A stretch of DNA of 64,000 bases from CAWBOY01 sp963790585 (GCA_963790585.1 CAWBOY010000008.1:310001-374000); one strand, 5' to 3'; numbered from the stretch's first letter, positions 53,945 through 61,691 are shown. Numbers and translations are program-made. The notes: generated by a model not told the origin, from the letters alone.

Positions 53945-54896
53945 ACCGCAACGCATATCGATTTTGCACGGCCCGGCTCACCAACGTACAACGCTCCAAG
54001 ATGCCACCTAGGAAAGTATGAAGATCGCTTTGGAGAAGTTGGTCCAGCTCCCGATAGCGCAGCTCGCCGAGCATTAGCCCAACAACGCGCTCGACCTGGC
54101 TCAGTTCGCGGCCTGGGAACGAGCCTTCGATCGCCGATAGAGCCGAGGCACACGCCTCCAGGCAGAAGCGCACCGAGCGCGGGAACTTGGGATCGAGCAG
54201 CAAAAACTCCACCACCTGCAACGGCTCGACTCGGCCCACATGTTTGCTCTGATACGACTCATACGCTCGACAGCTTCGCAACACGGCGGCCCAGCGGAGA
54301 TTCGCCAACGACAGGTCATCCGGATTGCCGAGATCCTGATGGAGCATGTAATAGATGTCAAGGATCCGTAAAGTCTTGTCGGCCCGTTCCAGGTATTTAC
54401 CCAGTTGGATGAACTGCCATCCTTCATCGTGCGTGAGCGTCGAATCGCAGATGCCATGAAACAGGCTCACGCCGACCTCGACGGTCTCGAAGAAATCGTG
54501 AGGCGATTCGCGTGCCTGGGCGCAGAACTCAGGCTCATGCGTCTTCCAATAGAGCTTGTTCAACTCGCGCCACATCTCGGAGTTGATGGTGCCGCGCACG
54601 CCCCGCGCGTTGGAGCGCGCTCGGGCTACACAGCTAAGAACGCTGTCCGCGTTGGTGGGATCGAAAGCCAGCCAATCGCTGATCGAGGTGTTAGCCCCGC
54701 CGGGCATCAAACCGGGCAGCCGACGTTGTTGCAGGATGGCGGCGAGGCTCGTCCAATGGAGTTCGAACGGCCCCGCCATGACGCCGTGGAGATCCAACTC
54801 CAGGTGAAAACAAACGTCGAGCAACCGGGCTACCTGCTCGGCCCGCTCCAGGTAACGACTCATCCAGAACAAGGCATCGGCGACGCGAGAGAGCAT
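53943..54896 (-). CDS. Alpha-E domain protein
   Basis: 317 residues from the ATG at 54896 (MLSRVADALFWMSRYLERAE); the start upstream would run through the repeat J and is rejected. All-alpha: ARLLDVCFHLELDL, VARARSNARGVRGTINSEMW, GWQFIQLGKYLERADKTLRI and SCRAYESYQSKHVGRVEP are the typical alpha-E blocks, with Arg/Glu pairs (SRYLERAE, GKYLERAD) in the two halves. No catalytic activity is known; it is always paired with an ATP-grasp protein. Middle gene of the trio in this order: ATP-grasp, alpha-E, transglutaminase. Confidence 0.87.
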   Translation of the reverse strand: MLSRVADALFWMSRYLERAEQVARLLDVCFHLELDLHGVMAGPFELHWTSLAAILQQRRLPGLMPGGANTSISDWLAFDPTNADSVLSCVARARSNARGVRGTINSEMWRELNKLYWKTHEPEFCAQARESPHDFFETVEVGVSLFHGICDSTLTHDEGWQFIQLGKYLERADKTLRILDIYYMLHQDLGNPDDLSLANLRWAAVLRSCRAYESYQSKHVGRVEPLQVVEFLLLDPKFPRSVRFCLEACASALSAIEGSFPGRELSQVERVVGLMLGELRYRELDQLLQSDLHTFLGGILERCTLVSRAVQNRYALR

Positions 54897-54901
54897 TTTG
54901 T

Positions 54902-55082
54902 TAGTCCGTAGCCCGTAGTCCGTAGTCCGTAGCAAAATCGGTTAGCCCGTAGCCCGTAGTCCGTAGCAAAATACCCCAAGAGTGTTTGAGCGTAGTCGGA
55001 GATCCTTAGCTCTTGCCTATGTTCCGAAGCGAAACCAACGAAGGTTGTCGCTACGGACTACGGGCTACGGACTACTGGCTAC
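54902..55082. repeat. Repeat J: tandem and inverted GTCCGTAGCC units
   Basis: 54902-54967 carries CCGTAGCCCGTAGTCCGTAG several times; 55041-55082 has the complement (GGACTACGGGCTACGGACTA). The two form a large inverted repeat about 75 bases apart. It lies between the ATP-grasp and alpha-E genes. A CRISPR array is excluded (no fixed spacer length, units of 7-9 bases). Confidence 0.65.
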
Positions 55083-55085
55083 GAA

Positions 55086-56559
55086 CTATTCCGCCAACAC
55101 CCACGTATCCTTGCTACCGCCTCCTTGGCTGCTGTTGACGACCAGGCTGCCGCGTGGCAGGGCGACGCGGGTCAAGGCGCCTGGGACAACGACGATCTTT
55201 TCGCCGCAGAGAACGAAGGGGCGCAGATCGACGTGTCGGCCTTCGAGGCCGACGCCATCGACGAAGGTGGGGTGCGTCGAAAGCTGAATGACGGGTTGGG
55301 CGATGAAATCGCGCGGCCTGTGGCGGATATGGTCGGCGAACTCCTCGCGCTGGGCGGCGGTGGACGAAGGGCCGATCAACATGCCGTAGCCGCCCGATTC
55401 GTTGACCGTCTTGACGACGAGCTTATCGAGATTGGCGAGAATGTGGCTCCGATGACTCGGGACCAACGGTCGGAACGTCTCGACGTTAGGCAACACCGGA
55501 TCTTGTTTGAGATAATAGCGGATCATGTCCGGCACGAAAGGATAGATGCCCTTGTCGTCCGCGATGCCGGTGCCGATGCTGTTGGCCAGAGCGACCTGGC
55601 CGGCGCGGTAGGCGTTGACCAGACCCGGTACGCCGAGCGTGCTATCGGGCCGGAACGATCAGCGGATCGAGGAAATCGTCGTCGATGCGGCGATAGATCA
55701 CGTCGACCCGGGCCAGACCGCGCGTCGTCCGCATGTAAACACGGTTGTGATCGACGACCAGATCGCGGCCTTCGACCAGCTCGATGCCCATGCGCTGGGC
55801 CAGGAACGTATGCTCGAAATAAGCCGAGTTGTAGATGCCCGGGCTCAGCAGCACGATCGTCGGATCAGCTCGGCCGCCGGGCGCGATGTAACGCAGCACA
55901 TCGAGCAGGGCCGCCGGGTAATCCTCCGTCGCGCGCACGTCATAGGGCTCGAAGATCTGCGGGAAGACGCGTTTGAGAACCGTGCGGTTGTGCAGCATAT
56001 AGCTGACGCCCGAAGGCGTTCGGCCATTGTCTTCAAGGACGAGATAACGGCCATCGACGTCGCGGATCAGATCGGTGCCGCAGATGTGGATGTAGATGTC
56101 GCGCGGCACGGTCGCGCCCATGAACTCGCGGCGGAAATAAGATCCTTCATAGATTAACCGGGGATCGATGACGCGATCGCGGAGAATCAGTTGATCGTGA
56201 TAGATGTCTTTGAGGAAGAGATTAAGGGCCGTCAAGCGCTGGACCAGGCCTTGCTCGACGTGCCGCCACTCCGCGGCGGGAATAATGCGCGGCACCGGGT
56301 CCATCGGCCAAATGCGCTCGATACCCTCTTCCTGGCGATAAACCGTAAAGCCGACGCCATCCTGATGCATCGACAGGTCGGTCATCGCCTTGCGGCGGCG
56401 AAACTCGTCGGGCGTCAGATCCTGAAGGAAACTCGCCAGCGCCCCGTAATGCGGACGCGGTTTGTGCGAAGTGTCGAACATTTCGTCGTAGGCCGCGCCG
56501 AGAGCGTAGCCCGCGAAGAGATCGGGAGATTGCGGCAGCGCGTTGGAGAGATCAGGCAT
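55086..56559 (-). CDS. Circularly permuted ATP-grasp protein (frameshifted)
   Basis: About 490 residues. MPDLSNALPQSPDLFAGYAL starts the protein; EGSYFRREFMGATVPRDIYI, LVLEDNGRTPSGVSYMLHNR and TEDYPAALLDVLRYIAPGGR are typical. Near 55650 the frame changes and continues as RPDSTLGVPGLVNAYRAGQV, ANSIGTGIADDKGIYPFVPD, PRDFIAQPVIQLSTHPTFVD, and HVDLRPFVLCGEKIVVVPGA. The ATP-grasp fold joins an acid to an amine using ATP. Related clusters have been suggested to make a short peptide modification, but the target is not known. First gene of the trio. Confidence 0.85.
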
Positions 56560-56719
56560 AAGTGAGATTGGCGCTCGGCTTGCCTACAAACGCTCAGAAT
56601 CTGCCCAGACTATGGGCAGGCACAACCCCTTTTAGGCGAAAAAGGTAGTTGGTGCAAGCCCTGTGCCATCTGCGTCGAAGTAGTGTGCCTCTTACGAAGA
56701 AACGTGTCAAGGAGTAACT

Positions 56720-57289
56720 ATGAAGGCTTCTTATCTCGCGGAGAAATTCGCGGCAGCACTGCCTTATAACCGCTACGTCGCCACGGGAACGCCGGAACAA
56801 CAGCGTCGCTGGAAGATGATGCTCGACGCCGTCAAGCTCACGCCACAACAGGCCGAGCGCATCGCCCTATATCGCCGCGACATGAAATTGCTGGTCATCA
56901 GCGGCGTCTGGTGCGGCGATTGCGTGCAACAGGTGCCCTTGATTCAGCGCGGCGCCGAGGCCAACCCGGCTCGCATCGACCTGCGCATCCTCGACCGCGA
57001 TGAGCACCGTGATTTGATCGAGCCGCTCCGCATCAATACGGGCGACCGGGTTCCGGTCGTTTTGTTTCTTGCGGAAGATCACGAACTCTGCGGCGTCTTC
57101 GGCGATCGCACGCTGAGCCGCTACCGCGCCCTCGCCGCCCGCCAACTCGGCGCCAGCTGCCCCCTGGCCATCGCGCCGCCCGAACGCGACGAATGGGCCG
57201 CGACCCTGCAAGATTGGCTCAACGAAATCGAGCGTTTCCAATTGTTGTTACAATTAAGCGGTCGCCTCCGTGCCAAATATGGTGATTGA
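56720..57289 (+). CDS. Thioredoxin-fold protein
   Basis: 189 residues, no signal peptide. After an N-terminal helix (ASYLAEKFAAALPYNRYVAT), the thioredoxin motif is VISGVWCGDCVQQVPLIQ with Cys65 and Cys68. The cis-Pro strand follows (INTGDRVPVVLFLAEDHELC), and a final helical part (LQDWLNEIERFQLLLQLSGR). The WCGDC form is seen in thioredoxin-family proteins of unknown partner. It starts about 160 bp divergent from the ATP-grasp gene, so it could share control with the trio, but no shared site is visible. Complete. Confidence 0.8.
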   Translation: MKASYLAEKFAAALPYNRYVATGTPEQQRRWKMMLDAVKLTPQQAERIALYRRDMKLLVISGVWCGDCVQQVPLIQRGAEANPARIDLRILDRDEHRDLIEPLRINTGDRVPVVLFLAEDHELCGVFGDRTLSRYRALAARQLGASCPLAIAPPERDEWAATLQDWLNEIERFQLLLQLSGRLRAKYGD

Positions 57290-57297
57290 AAGCGAAC

Positions 57298-57380
57298 ATT
57301 TCCGAGCCTGAAGCGTAAGCGAAGAGCCTTTGTATTTATAAATAAAAAAGGCTCTTCGCTTACGCTTCAGGCTCGGAAAT
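57298..57380. repeat. Palindrome family A, intact hairpin with 33-bp perfect arms
   Basis: 57298-57330 and 57348-57380 are exact complements (arm starts ATTTCCGAGCCTGAAGCGTA), with 17 bases between, AT-rich (TGTATTTATAAATAAAA). It lies between the thioredoxin gene and the next gene. Other versions: 1231-1431 and 51644-51710. Confidence 0.85.
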
Positions 57381-57384
57381 ACAA

Positions 57385-57879
57385 ATGCCCCTTCGCTCAC
57401 AAATGAAACGGAAAATCATGGGCCTCTGGTTCCGCGTCTTCGGCGCAAGCAGCAAGGAAATCGAGCCTTCAGCGCTCTCGCAGGACGCCAACAGTTTTGG
57501 CGTCCCGGTCGAAGTACTGTTTCACAGCGACGACGGCGGCTGGACCTCAGCCGAACTCCATTTCGGCGAAGGCACGCCCATCTACCTCGAACGCTTTCTC
57601 GCCACCGAGGAAGGCATGCGCACCGAGCTAAACACCTGGGCCGCCTATATCGAAACCTGCGATTACGCTCCCAATCACGTCAAGCTCATGGAACGGATGA
57701 TCCAGACGGCCCAAATGTTTACGCTGCGCAAACCGATCGACCACGCCGACGAAGTCCAAATGGACCGCTTGTGTTTTGGAATATGCTCCTATTTGGCACA
57801 AGCAACGGACGGATTCTTTCAAGTCGACGATCAAGGCTTTTTTACCGCCGACGGAACGATTTTGTTGCAGGAGTATTGA
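57385..57879 (+). CDS. Unknown cytoplasmic protein
   Basis: 164 residues if started at 57385, but this ATG is only four bases after the family A hairpin. ATGs at 57403 or 57418 (MGLWFRVFGASSKEIE) are good alternatives. Blocks: FGVPVEVLFHSDDGGWTSAE, YLERFLATEEGMRTELNTWA, HVKLMERMIQTAQMFTLRKP and ATDGFFQVDDQGFFTADGTI. No signal, no membrane segment and no recognised domain. It precedes the small Cys protein and nikR on the same strand, but with 51 bp and 17 bp gaps. Confidence 0.55.
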   Translation: MPLRSQMKRKIMGLWFRVFGASSKEIEPSALSQDANSFGVPVEVLFHSDDGGWTSAELHFGEGTPIYLERFLATEEGMRTELNTWAAYIETCDYAPNHVKLMERMIQTAQMFTLRKPIDHADEVQMDRLCFGICSYLAQATDGFFQVDDQGFFTADGTILLQEY

Positions 57880-57930
57880 AAGGAACGTCGAGGGCTCTAC
57901 GGAAGGAATCTCTCGTCTGGAGAGAAAATC

Positions 57931-58122
57931 ATGACGCCAAGCCTTTGTGAGACGTGCAAAAACGTGCGCCAAGTCCGCACGGCCAGATCCCGATTCCTGC
58001 TCTGCAATTTGTCCGTCACAAATGCCGCCTACCCCAAATATCCGCCTCAGCCGGTAGTGCGATGCGATCGCTATGAACGCAGCGAGGACCAAGGCCAAGC
58101 CGACAACGGCGCCCAACCATAA
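57931..58122 (+). CDS. Small Cys-containing protein
   Basis: 63 residues. MTPSLCETCKNVRQVRTARS, RFLLCNLSVTNAAYPKYPPQ and PVVRCDRYE, with four Cys in the order CxxC...C...C, suit a zinc-binding site. It resembles small uncharacterised bacterial proteins with the RFLLCxLS and YPKYPPQPVxRC blocks. Function unknown. It ends 17 bp before nikR. Confidence 0.6.
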   Translation: MTPSLCETCKNVRQVRTARSRFLLCNLSVTNAAYPKYPPQPVVRCDRYERSEDQGQADNGAQP

Positions 58123-58139
58123 CGATAGGGAGTTTCGTC

Positions 58140-58595
58140 GTGACGAAAATCGTTCGCTTCTCCGTCTCACTCGAAGCCGACCTGCTCGAAAAATTCGATC
58201 GATTTTGCGAGGCGGACAAGTTCGCGACCCGGAGCGAGGCGATCCGCCAACTGCTGCGCGAAAAGCTCACGGTCTCCGCGTGGGAGGGCGCCGCCGCCGA
58301 AGTCGCTGCCAGCCTGACGCTGATCTACGACCACCACCGCGCGAAGCTGACCGACAAGATGATCGACATCCAACATGCTCATTCCGAATGCGTCGTTTCA
58401 ACAATGCACGTTCATCTGAGCCACGACCTGTGCATGGAACTGATCGCCCTGCGCGGCCCGGCCGAGGCCCTGCAACACCTGGCCGCGGAATTGAGCGGGC
58501 TGAAAGGTATCCACCAGGCCCAATTGGTCGTGGTCAAAGCGGAACCGGCGCTTGCGGCTCATCCGCATGAGCATGGACATCCGCATGAGCATTAA
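58140..58595 (+). CDS. nikR: NikR-family nickel-responsive regulator with His-rich tail
   Basis: 151 residues, GTG start. The N-terminal ribbon-helix-helix (KIVRFSVSLEADLLEKFDRF) binds DNA; the C-terminal ACT-like domain holds the nickel site. Ligands are in place by numbering from E. coli NikR (H76, H87, H89, C95): His79, His90, His92 and Cys98 in STMHVHLSHDLCMEL. The added tail AHPHEHGHPHEH could store or sense more metal. In other bacteria it represses nickel uptake genes; none is in this window, but the nickel enzyme LarA is about 9 kb away. A truncated relative occurs at 59446. No frameshift. Confidence 0.88.
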   Translation: MTKIVRFSVSLEADLLEKFDRFCEADKFATRSEAIRQLLREKLTVSAWEGAAAEVAASLTLIYDHHRAKLTDKMIDIQHAHSECVVSTMHVHLSHDLCMELIALRGPAEALQHLAAELSGLKGIHQAQLVVVKAEPALAAHPHEHGHPHEH

Positions 58596-58633
58596 TTGAT
58601 GCAAAGTACGGCTACCGGGATCATTACTCGTCC

Positions 58634-59308
58634 TCATGTTGGTCGGCGGAACCTAGGACAAATTGCATTTCGCGCAATGTTTCCGCGCCGTCGGCCCAGC
58701 CAGCACGCACGCGCACACACCAGCAAAAACCCAACGAATGCCGAAGCGCCAAAGGCGCAAGGAAGCCCGTACCGCTCCCTCTTGGTAAGGTGAATTGTCT
58801 CTGCCGGTAATATCTCCTCCTCAGCTCTGCCCGTGGGGGGCGCCTCGTGCCGTCGGCGTCCGTTGCGAATGAGGCCGCCAAAACCGACGATCACAAACAC
58901 GAGCGGGATAAGAGCTAGGAAAGCCATGGCGTCTACATCCCGGGTTAGTACCGATTTTTCTGGCGCAGCTGCATCATACCAACATGCATACTGTTGACCG
59001 ACGGCAAATTGATCCAATATGTCACTCCGCGATTCCAAATTGCTGTACATGCCAATAGCGTCGTAGGTCCAGGCGCGATAGGCTCGGCCAGCGACTTGAT
59101 ATTCAATATGAAATTCGGGCCGAAAGGTGTCCACATCGTCAAAGGCCAAGCGTTTGTCAAGAACGGTACATATCGTTTCGACATAGACGAATTTCGCTCG
59201 GATTATCGGAATGATCATGGCGAAAGCAAAAACGACGCTTCCGATCAGGCCCATCGCGAGAAAGGTGACGGAAAAACACCCCGGCACTCGCGGCGGCGGA
59301 GTACGCAT
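58634..59308 (-). CDS. DUF3592 family membrane protein
   Basis: 224 residues from the ATG at 59308. The open frame reaches further upstream, but that stretch contains the nikR-like fragment on the other strand, so the shorter start is used. Hydrophobic segments: CFSVTFLAMGLIGSVVFAFA and MAFLALIPLVFVIVGFGGLI, with a third at FGASAFVGFLLVCARACWLG. Between them is the DUF3592 soluble part (FHIEYQVAGRAYRAWTYDAI, CWYDAAAPEKSVLTR). Common in planctomycetes and unknown in function. The last residues are uncertain; a frame change near the end is possible. Confidence 0.6.
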   Translation of the reverse strand: MRTPPPRVPGCFSVTFLAMGLIGSVVFAFAMIIPIIRAKFVYVETICTVLDKRLAFDDVDTFRPEFHIEYQVAGRAYRAWTYDAIGMYSNLESRSDILDQFAVGQQYACWYDAAAPEKSVLTRDVDAMAFLALIPLVFVIVGFGGLIRNGRRRHEAPPTGRAEEEILPAETIHLTKRERYGLPCAFGASAFVGFLLVCARACWLGRRRGNIARNAICPRFRRPT

Positions 59309-59445
59309 GGGAATTGTTTGCTCCAAGGCGTCGGAGGGGTTTCTGGTGTCATTATAGGATTTCGGCCGCCAAAGATAATCCGCGCTATCGCGCGGAATAA
59401 GATGAACCACACGCTCTTGCTGACCATCGGAGTTGCCTCGTACCC

Positions 59446-59490
59446 AAAATCGTTCGCTTTGATATCTCTCTTGACGCCGACCTGCTCGAA
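59446..59490 (+). pseudogene. Fragment of a second nikR-like gene
   Basis: 45 bp reading KIVRFDISLDADLLE, against KIVRFSVSLEADLLE in nikR. Six codons differ, three silently, so it is an older homologue rather than a fresh copy. No start and no continuation. It lies beside the ars promoter and points to a lost RHH-type metal regulator or to recombination in this region. Confidence 0.55.
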
Positions 59491-59524
59491 GACTCGCGGC
59501 TAGCGATTCTTCCAGTAACCTCTC

Positions 59525-59553
59525 TTGACTCCCACAATTACACTGCATAGTGT
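59525..59553 (+). promoter_or_regulatory. Probable promoter of the ars operon
   Basis: A -35-like TTGACT at 59525-59530 and a -10-like TAGTGT at 59548-59553, 17 bp apart. The -10 overlaps the ArsR operator, so a bound regulator would block RNA polymerase. The -10 is weak against the consensus. Confidence 0.45.
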
Positions 59554-59558
59554 AATTG
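59535..59558. promoter_or_regulatory. ArsR-type operator, perfect 10-4-10 palindrome
   Basis: CAATTACACT, four bases (GCAT), AGTGTAATTG: perfect inverted repeat, AT-rich in an otherwise GC-rich area, ending 18 bp before the arsR ATG. The size, symmetry and place fit an ArsR/SmtB-family binding site for self-repression. Confidence 0.75.
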
Positions 59559-59576
59559 CGTCGTTAAGGAGCCACC

Positions 59577-59975
59577 ATGAAGACGAAATTCGCAGCGACT
59601 GCCGATGCAGGATGCTGCGTCAAGCCCGATTTAAAGGACCGCCCCTTGCTTTCACCCATCCAGGCTTGCGGGTTGGCTGCTGTGTTCAAGGTGCTGGCGA
59701 ACGACACCCGGCTTCGTCTCCTTCATGCCTTGGTCCGTGCGGACGAACTATGCGTGACCGACCTCGCCGCCTCGGTTGGCATGAAGCCGCAGGCGGTGTC
59801 GAATCAACTTCAACGGCTCTCCGACTTGGGTATCCTGGCGTCACGTCGGGACGGTACTAACATCCACTACCGGCTCGTGGACCTTTGCGTGCGGTCGCTT
59901 TTGGATCAGGGCTTGTGCCTCATGGAAGAAGTCAGCGACCGAAGCCAGCGACGGACAAGGACGGGTTGTTTATGA
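59577..59975 (+). CDS. arsR: ArsR/SmtB-family repressor
   Basis: 132 residues. Winged helix: ACGLAAVFKVLANDTRLRLL, then ELCVTDLAASVGMKPQAVSNQLQRL as the recognition region and SRRDGTNIHYRLVD as the wing. Cysteines are at the N-terminus (AGCCVKP), in ELCVTD and in LCVRSLLDQGLCLME. The classical As(III) site CxC in ELCVCDL is only C-V-T here, so metal binding may use the N-terminal CC pair with the others, as in Cd/Pb/As sensors with extra Cys. A ribosome site (AAGGA) precedes the ATG. The stop overlaps the aquaporin start (ATGA), so the operon is tightly coupled. Confidence 0.87.
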   Translation: MKTKFAATADAGCCVKPDLKDRPLLSPIQACGLAAVFKVLANDTRLRLLHALVRADELCVTDLAASVGMKPQAVSNQLQRLSDLGILASRRDGTNIHYRLVDLCVRSLLDQGLCLMEEVSDRSQRRTRTGCL

Positions 59976-60667
59976 TGAACCAGGGATTCAGGAAACTGAC
60001 AGCGGAGTTGTTTGGCACGTTCGCCTTGGTTTTCGCCGGGACCGGGGCCATCGTCATCAACGACGTGAGCGGTGGCACAGTGTCGCATGTTGGCATAGCC
60101 TTGACCTTCGGGCTAATTGTACTGGCGATGATTTACGCCCTGGGCGACGTGTCGGGTTGTCACATGAATCCCGCCGTCACACTCGGCTTTTTCGTGGCTC
60201 GACGCTTCGAGGCGCGCCTGGTAGTTCCCTACATCGCCAGCCAGTGCCTCGGTGCGATTCTCGCCAGCCTGACGCTACGGGTTATGTTTCCGACAAACGC
60301 AACGCTGGGCGCAACCCTGCCTGCTGGGGATGCCTCCCAGTCATTTATAATGGAATTCATCCTGACTCTGATCCTCATGTTCGTTATTCTCAGCGTTTCT
60401 ACCGGGTCGAAGGAAAAGGGGGTAATGGCGGGTGTCGCCGTGGGATCGGTGATCACCCTTGAGGCTTTGTTTGCTGGACCGATCAGCGGGGCTTCGATGA
60501 ATCCGGCACGATCCTTGGCCCCGGCCCTCGTTTCCCTGCGATTCAACAGTCTGTGGATTTACCTCCTCGCTCCGGTTCTCGGAGCCTGTCTTAGCGTCCT
60601 TGCCTGCCGTTGTGTGCAAGAGCCTGGGTGCTGCTGGCATGTAACTACTAAGGAGATCTGTTCGTGA
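59972..60667 (+). CDS. aqpS: Aquaglyceroporin, AqpS-like (arsenite channel)
   Basis: 231 residues, MIP family with six membrane segments. NPA boxes: GCHMNPAVTLGFF and SGASMNPARSLAPAL. Start is the ATG at 59972 overlapping the arsR stop; the longer frame upstream is antisense-like noise. The place between arsR and arsC equals the arrangement first described in Sinorhizobium meliloti, where AqpS lets arsenite leave the cell after ArsC has made it from arsenate. Channel substrate is inferred from the operon; a water or glycerol role is also possible. No ArsB or Acr3 pump gene is present here. Confidence 0.88.
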   Translation: MMNQGFRKLTAELFGTFALVFAGTGAIVINDVSGGTVSHVGIALTFGLIVLAMIYALGDVSGCHMNPAVTLGFFVARRFEARLVVPYIASQCLGAILASLTLRVMFPTNATLGATLPAGDASQSFIMEFILTLILMFVILSVSTGSKEKGVMAGVAVGSVITLEALFAGPISGASMNPARSLAPALVSLRFNSLWIYLLAPVLGACLSVLACRCVQEPGCCWHVTTKEICS

Positions 60668-61050
60668 AAAAAGTGGTATTCGTATGTGTGGAAAACTCGA
60701 ACCGGAGCCAGATGGCCGAGGCGTTCGCCCGGATTCATGGAGCCGGAAAGGTGGAGGCCTTTAGCGCCGGTTCACGCCCTTCCGGTCGCGTAAACCCAAA
60801 GGCCATCGAAGCCATGAAGGAAATCGGTTATGACCTGACTACGCACACTTCAAAGGGACTTGACGCCTTCAACGGTAAAGAAGTCGAAGTCGCCGTCACG
60901 ATGGGCTGCGGCGACGAGTGCCCGCTGGCCCTCGCCAAACAACGGGTGGACTGGAAGATTCCCGACCCCAGAGACATGACCGCAGAGCAATTTCGTGAAG
61001 TGCGGAATTTGATCGAAACCAAAGTCAAGGAACTGATTCAAACGCTGTGA
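60664..61050 (+). CDS. arsC: Arsenate reductase, thioredoxin-coupled type
   Basis: 128 residues, GTG at 60664 with TAAGGAGAT upstream and a 4-nt overlap (GTGA) with aqpS. Low-molecular-weight phosphatase fold: P-loop CVENSNRSQ with Cys8 and Arg14. Resolving Cys82 and Cys86 (TMGCGDECP) match the Cys82/Cys89 pair of the S. aureus enzyme, though with a shorter gap. WKIPDPRDM contains the general-acid Asp region. It reduces arsenate to arsenite with thioredoxin. Predicted to work with AqpS in detoxification. Confidence 0.88.
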   Translation: MKKVVFVCVENSNRSQMAEAFARIHGAGKVEAFSAGSRPSGRVNPKAIEAMKEIGYDLTTHTSKGLDAFNGKEVEVAVTMGCGDECPLALAKQRVDWKIPDPRDMTAEQFREVRNLIETKVKELIQTL

Positions 61051-61432
61051 AATTGCGAACACGCGGCCGTTGGGGCCAGAGCCAAACGATCGTCGTCGCC
61101 AGCACGATCAGTACAAACACCGTGCCTGCAATCCAGTCCGACGCCGGCCGGCTGAGAGTCACTCTAAAAACTTGGGTCGCAAGTAGTTGTATGTAGGACG
61201 ATTCAATGTCCGAGTATCCAAGTTCGCGGCGGATTTGCAAATGCCAGTCGGTGCATAGGCAATAACCCCAACCATAAAAGGCTCCGAGGACGAACCAAGA
61301 GAACATTGTAAGGCCGAGAGTGATCAGATGGAGCAGCCGCGTTCGCTGCCATGCCCAACCTACCATGTTGAAGAGGATTAGAAGGGTATGCGCGATGAAG
61401 AACAGGTAATCCATGAGGATGAGCATAGCCAT
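61025..61432 (-). CDS. DUF2784-like membrane protein
   Basis: 135 residues from the ATG at 61432 (MAMLILMDYLFFIAHTLLIL). The longer start at 61498 lies inside the palindrome at 61490-61610 and is rejected. Four hydrophobic segments. GYCLCTDWHLQIRRELGYSD is the most characteristic block (DUF2784 proteins have a CxLTxWE-like block here). Function unknown. It converges with arsC and overlaps its end by 26 bp, so the last residues of one of the two may be imprecise. Confidence 0.55.
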   Translation of the reverse strand: MAMLILMDYLFFIAHTLLILFNMVGWAWQRTRLLHLITLGLTMFSWFVLGAFYGWGYCLCTDWHLQIRRELGYSDIESSYIQLLATQVFRVTLSRPASDWIAGTVFVLIVLATTIVWLWPQRPRVRNFTAFESVP

Positions 61433-61489
61433 ACCCCGGGCGTTTAGGCGGTGAATGTGGTCTTGGACGTTTGAAGGATCTGACTCGTT

Positions 61490-61610
61490 CTGTAGCAAAT
61501 CTGGTATGTTGGCGAGCCGGGAGCGTTAGCTCCCGGAGGGCATAACACTCGCTCAAATTTTCTCCGGGAGCTAACGCTCCCGGCTCGCCAACATACCAGA
61601 TTTGCTACAG
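61490..61610. repeat. Palindrome with 49-bp perfect arms (related to family B)
   Basis: 61490-61538 and 61562-61610 are exact complements over 49 bases (arm starts CTGTAGCAAATCTGGTATGT), loop 23 bases. The inner part (GAGCCGGGAGCG) matches the family B palindromes; the outer 20 bases are unique to this copy. It is the longest perfect hairpin in the window. Confidence 0.9.
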
Positions 61611-61691
61611 AGCAGATCTAACTCTTATAGGAGCCGGGGCTGGCGCGTTTATTCCCAAAGTCGGCGAAAAGCGCTCGTCAGATGCCAGTCG

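Noticed and set aside
54902..55082. Possible CRISPR array
   Set aside because: Units are 7-9 bases, without uniform spacers or cas genes; half of the units are inverted.
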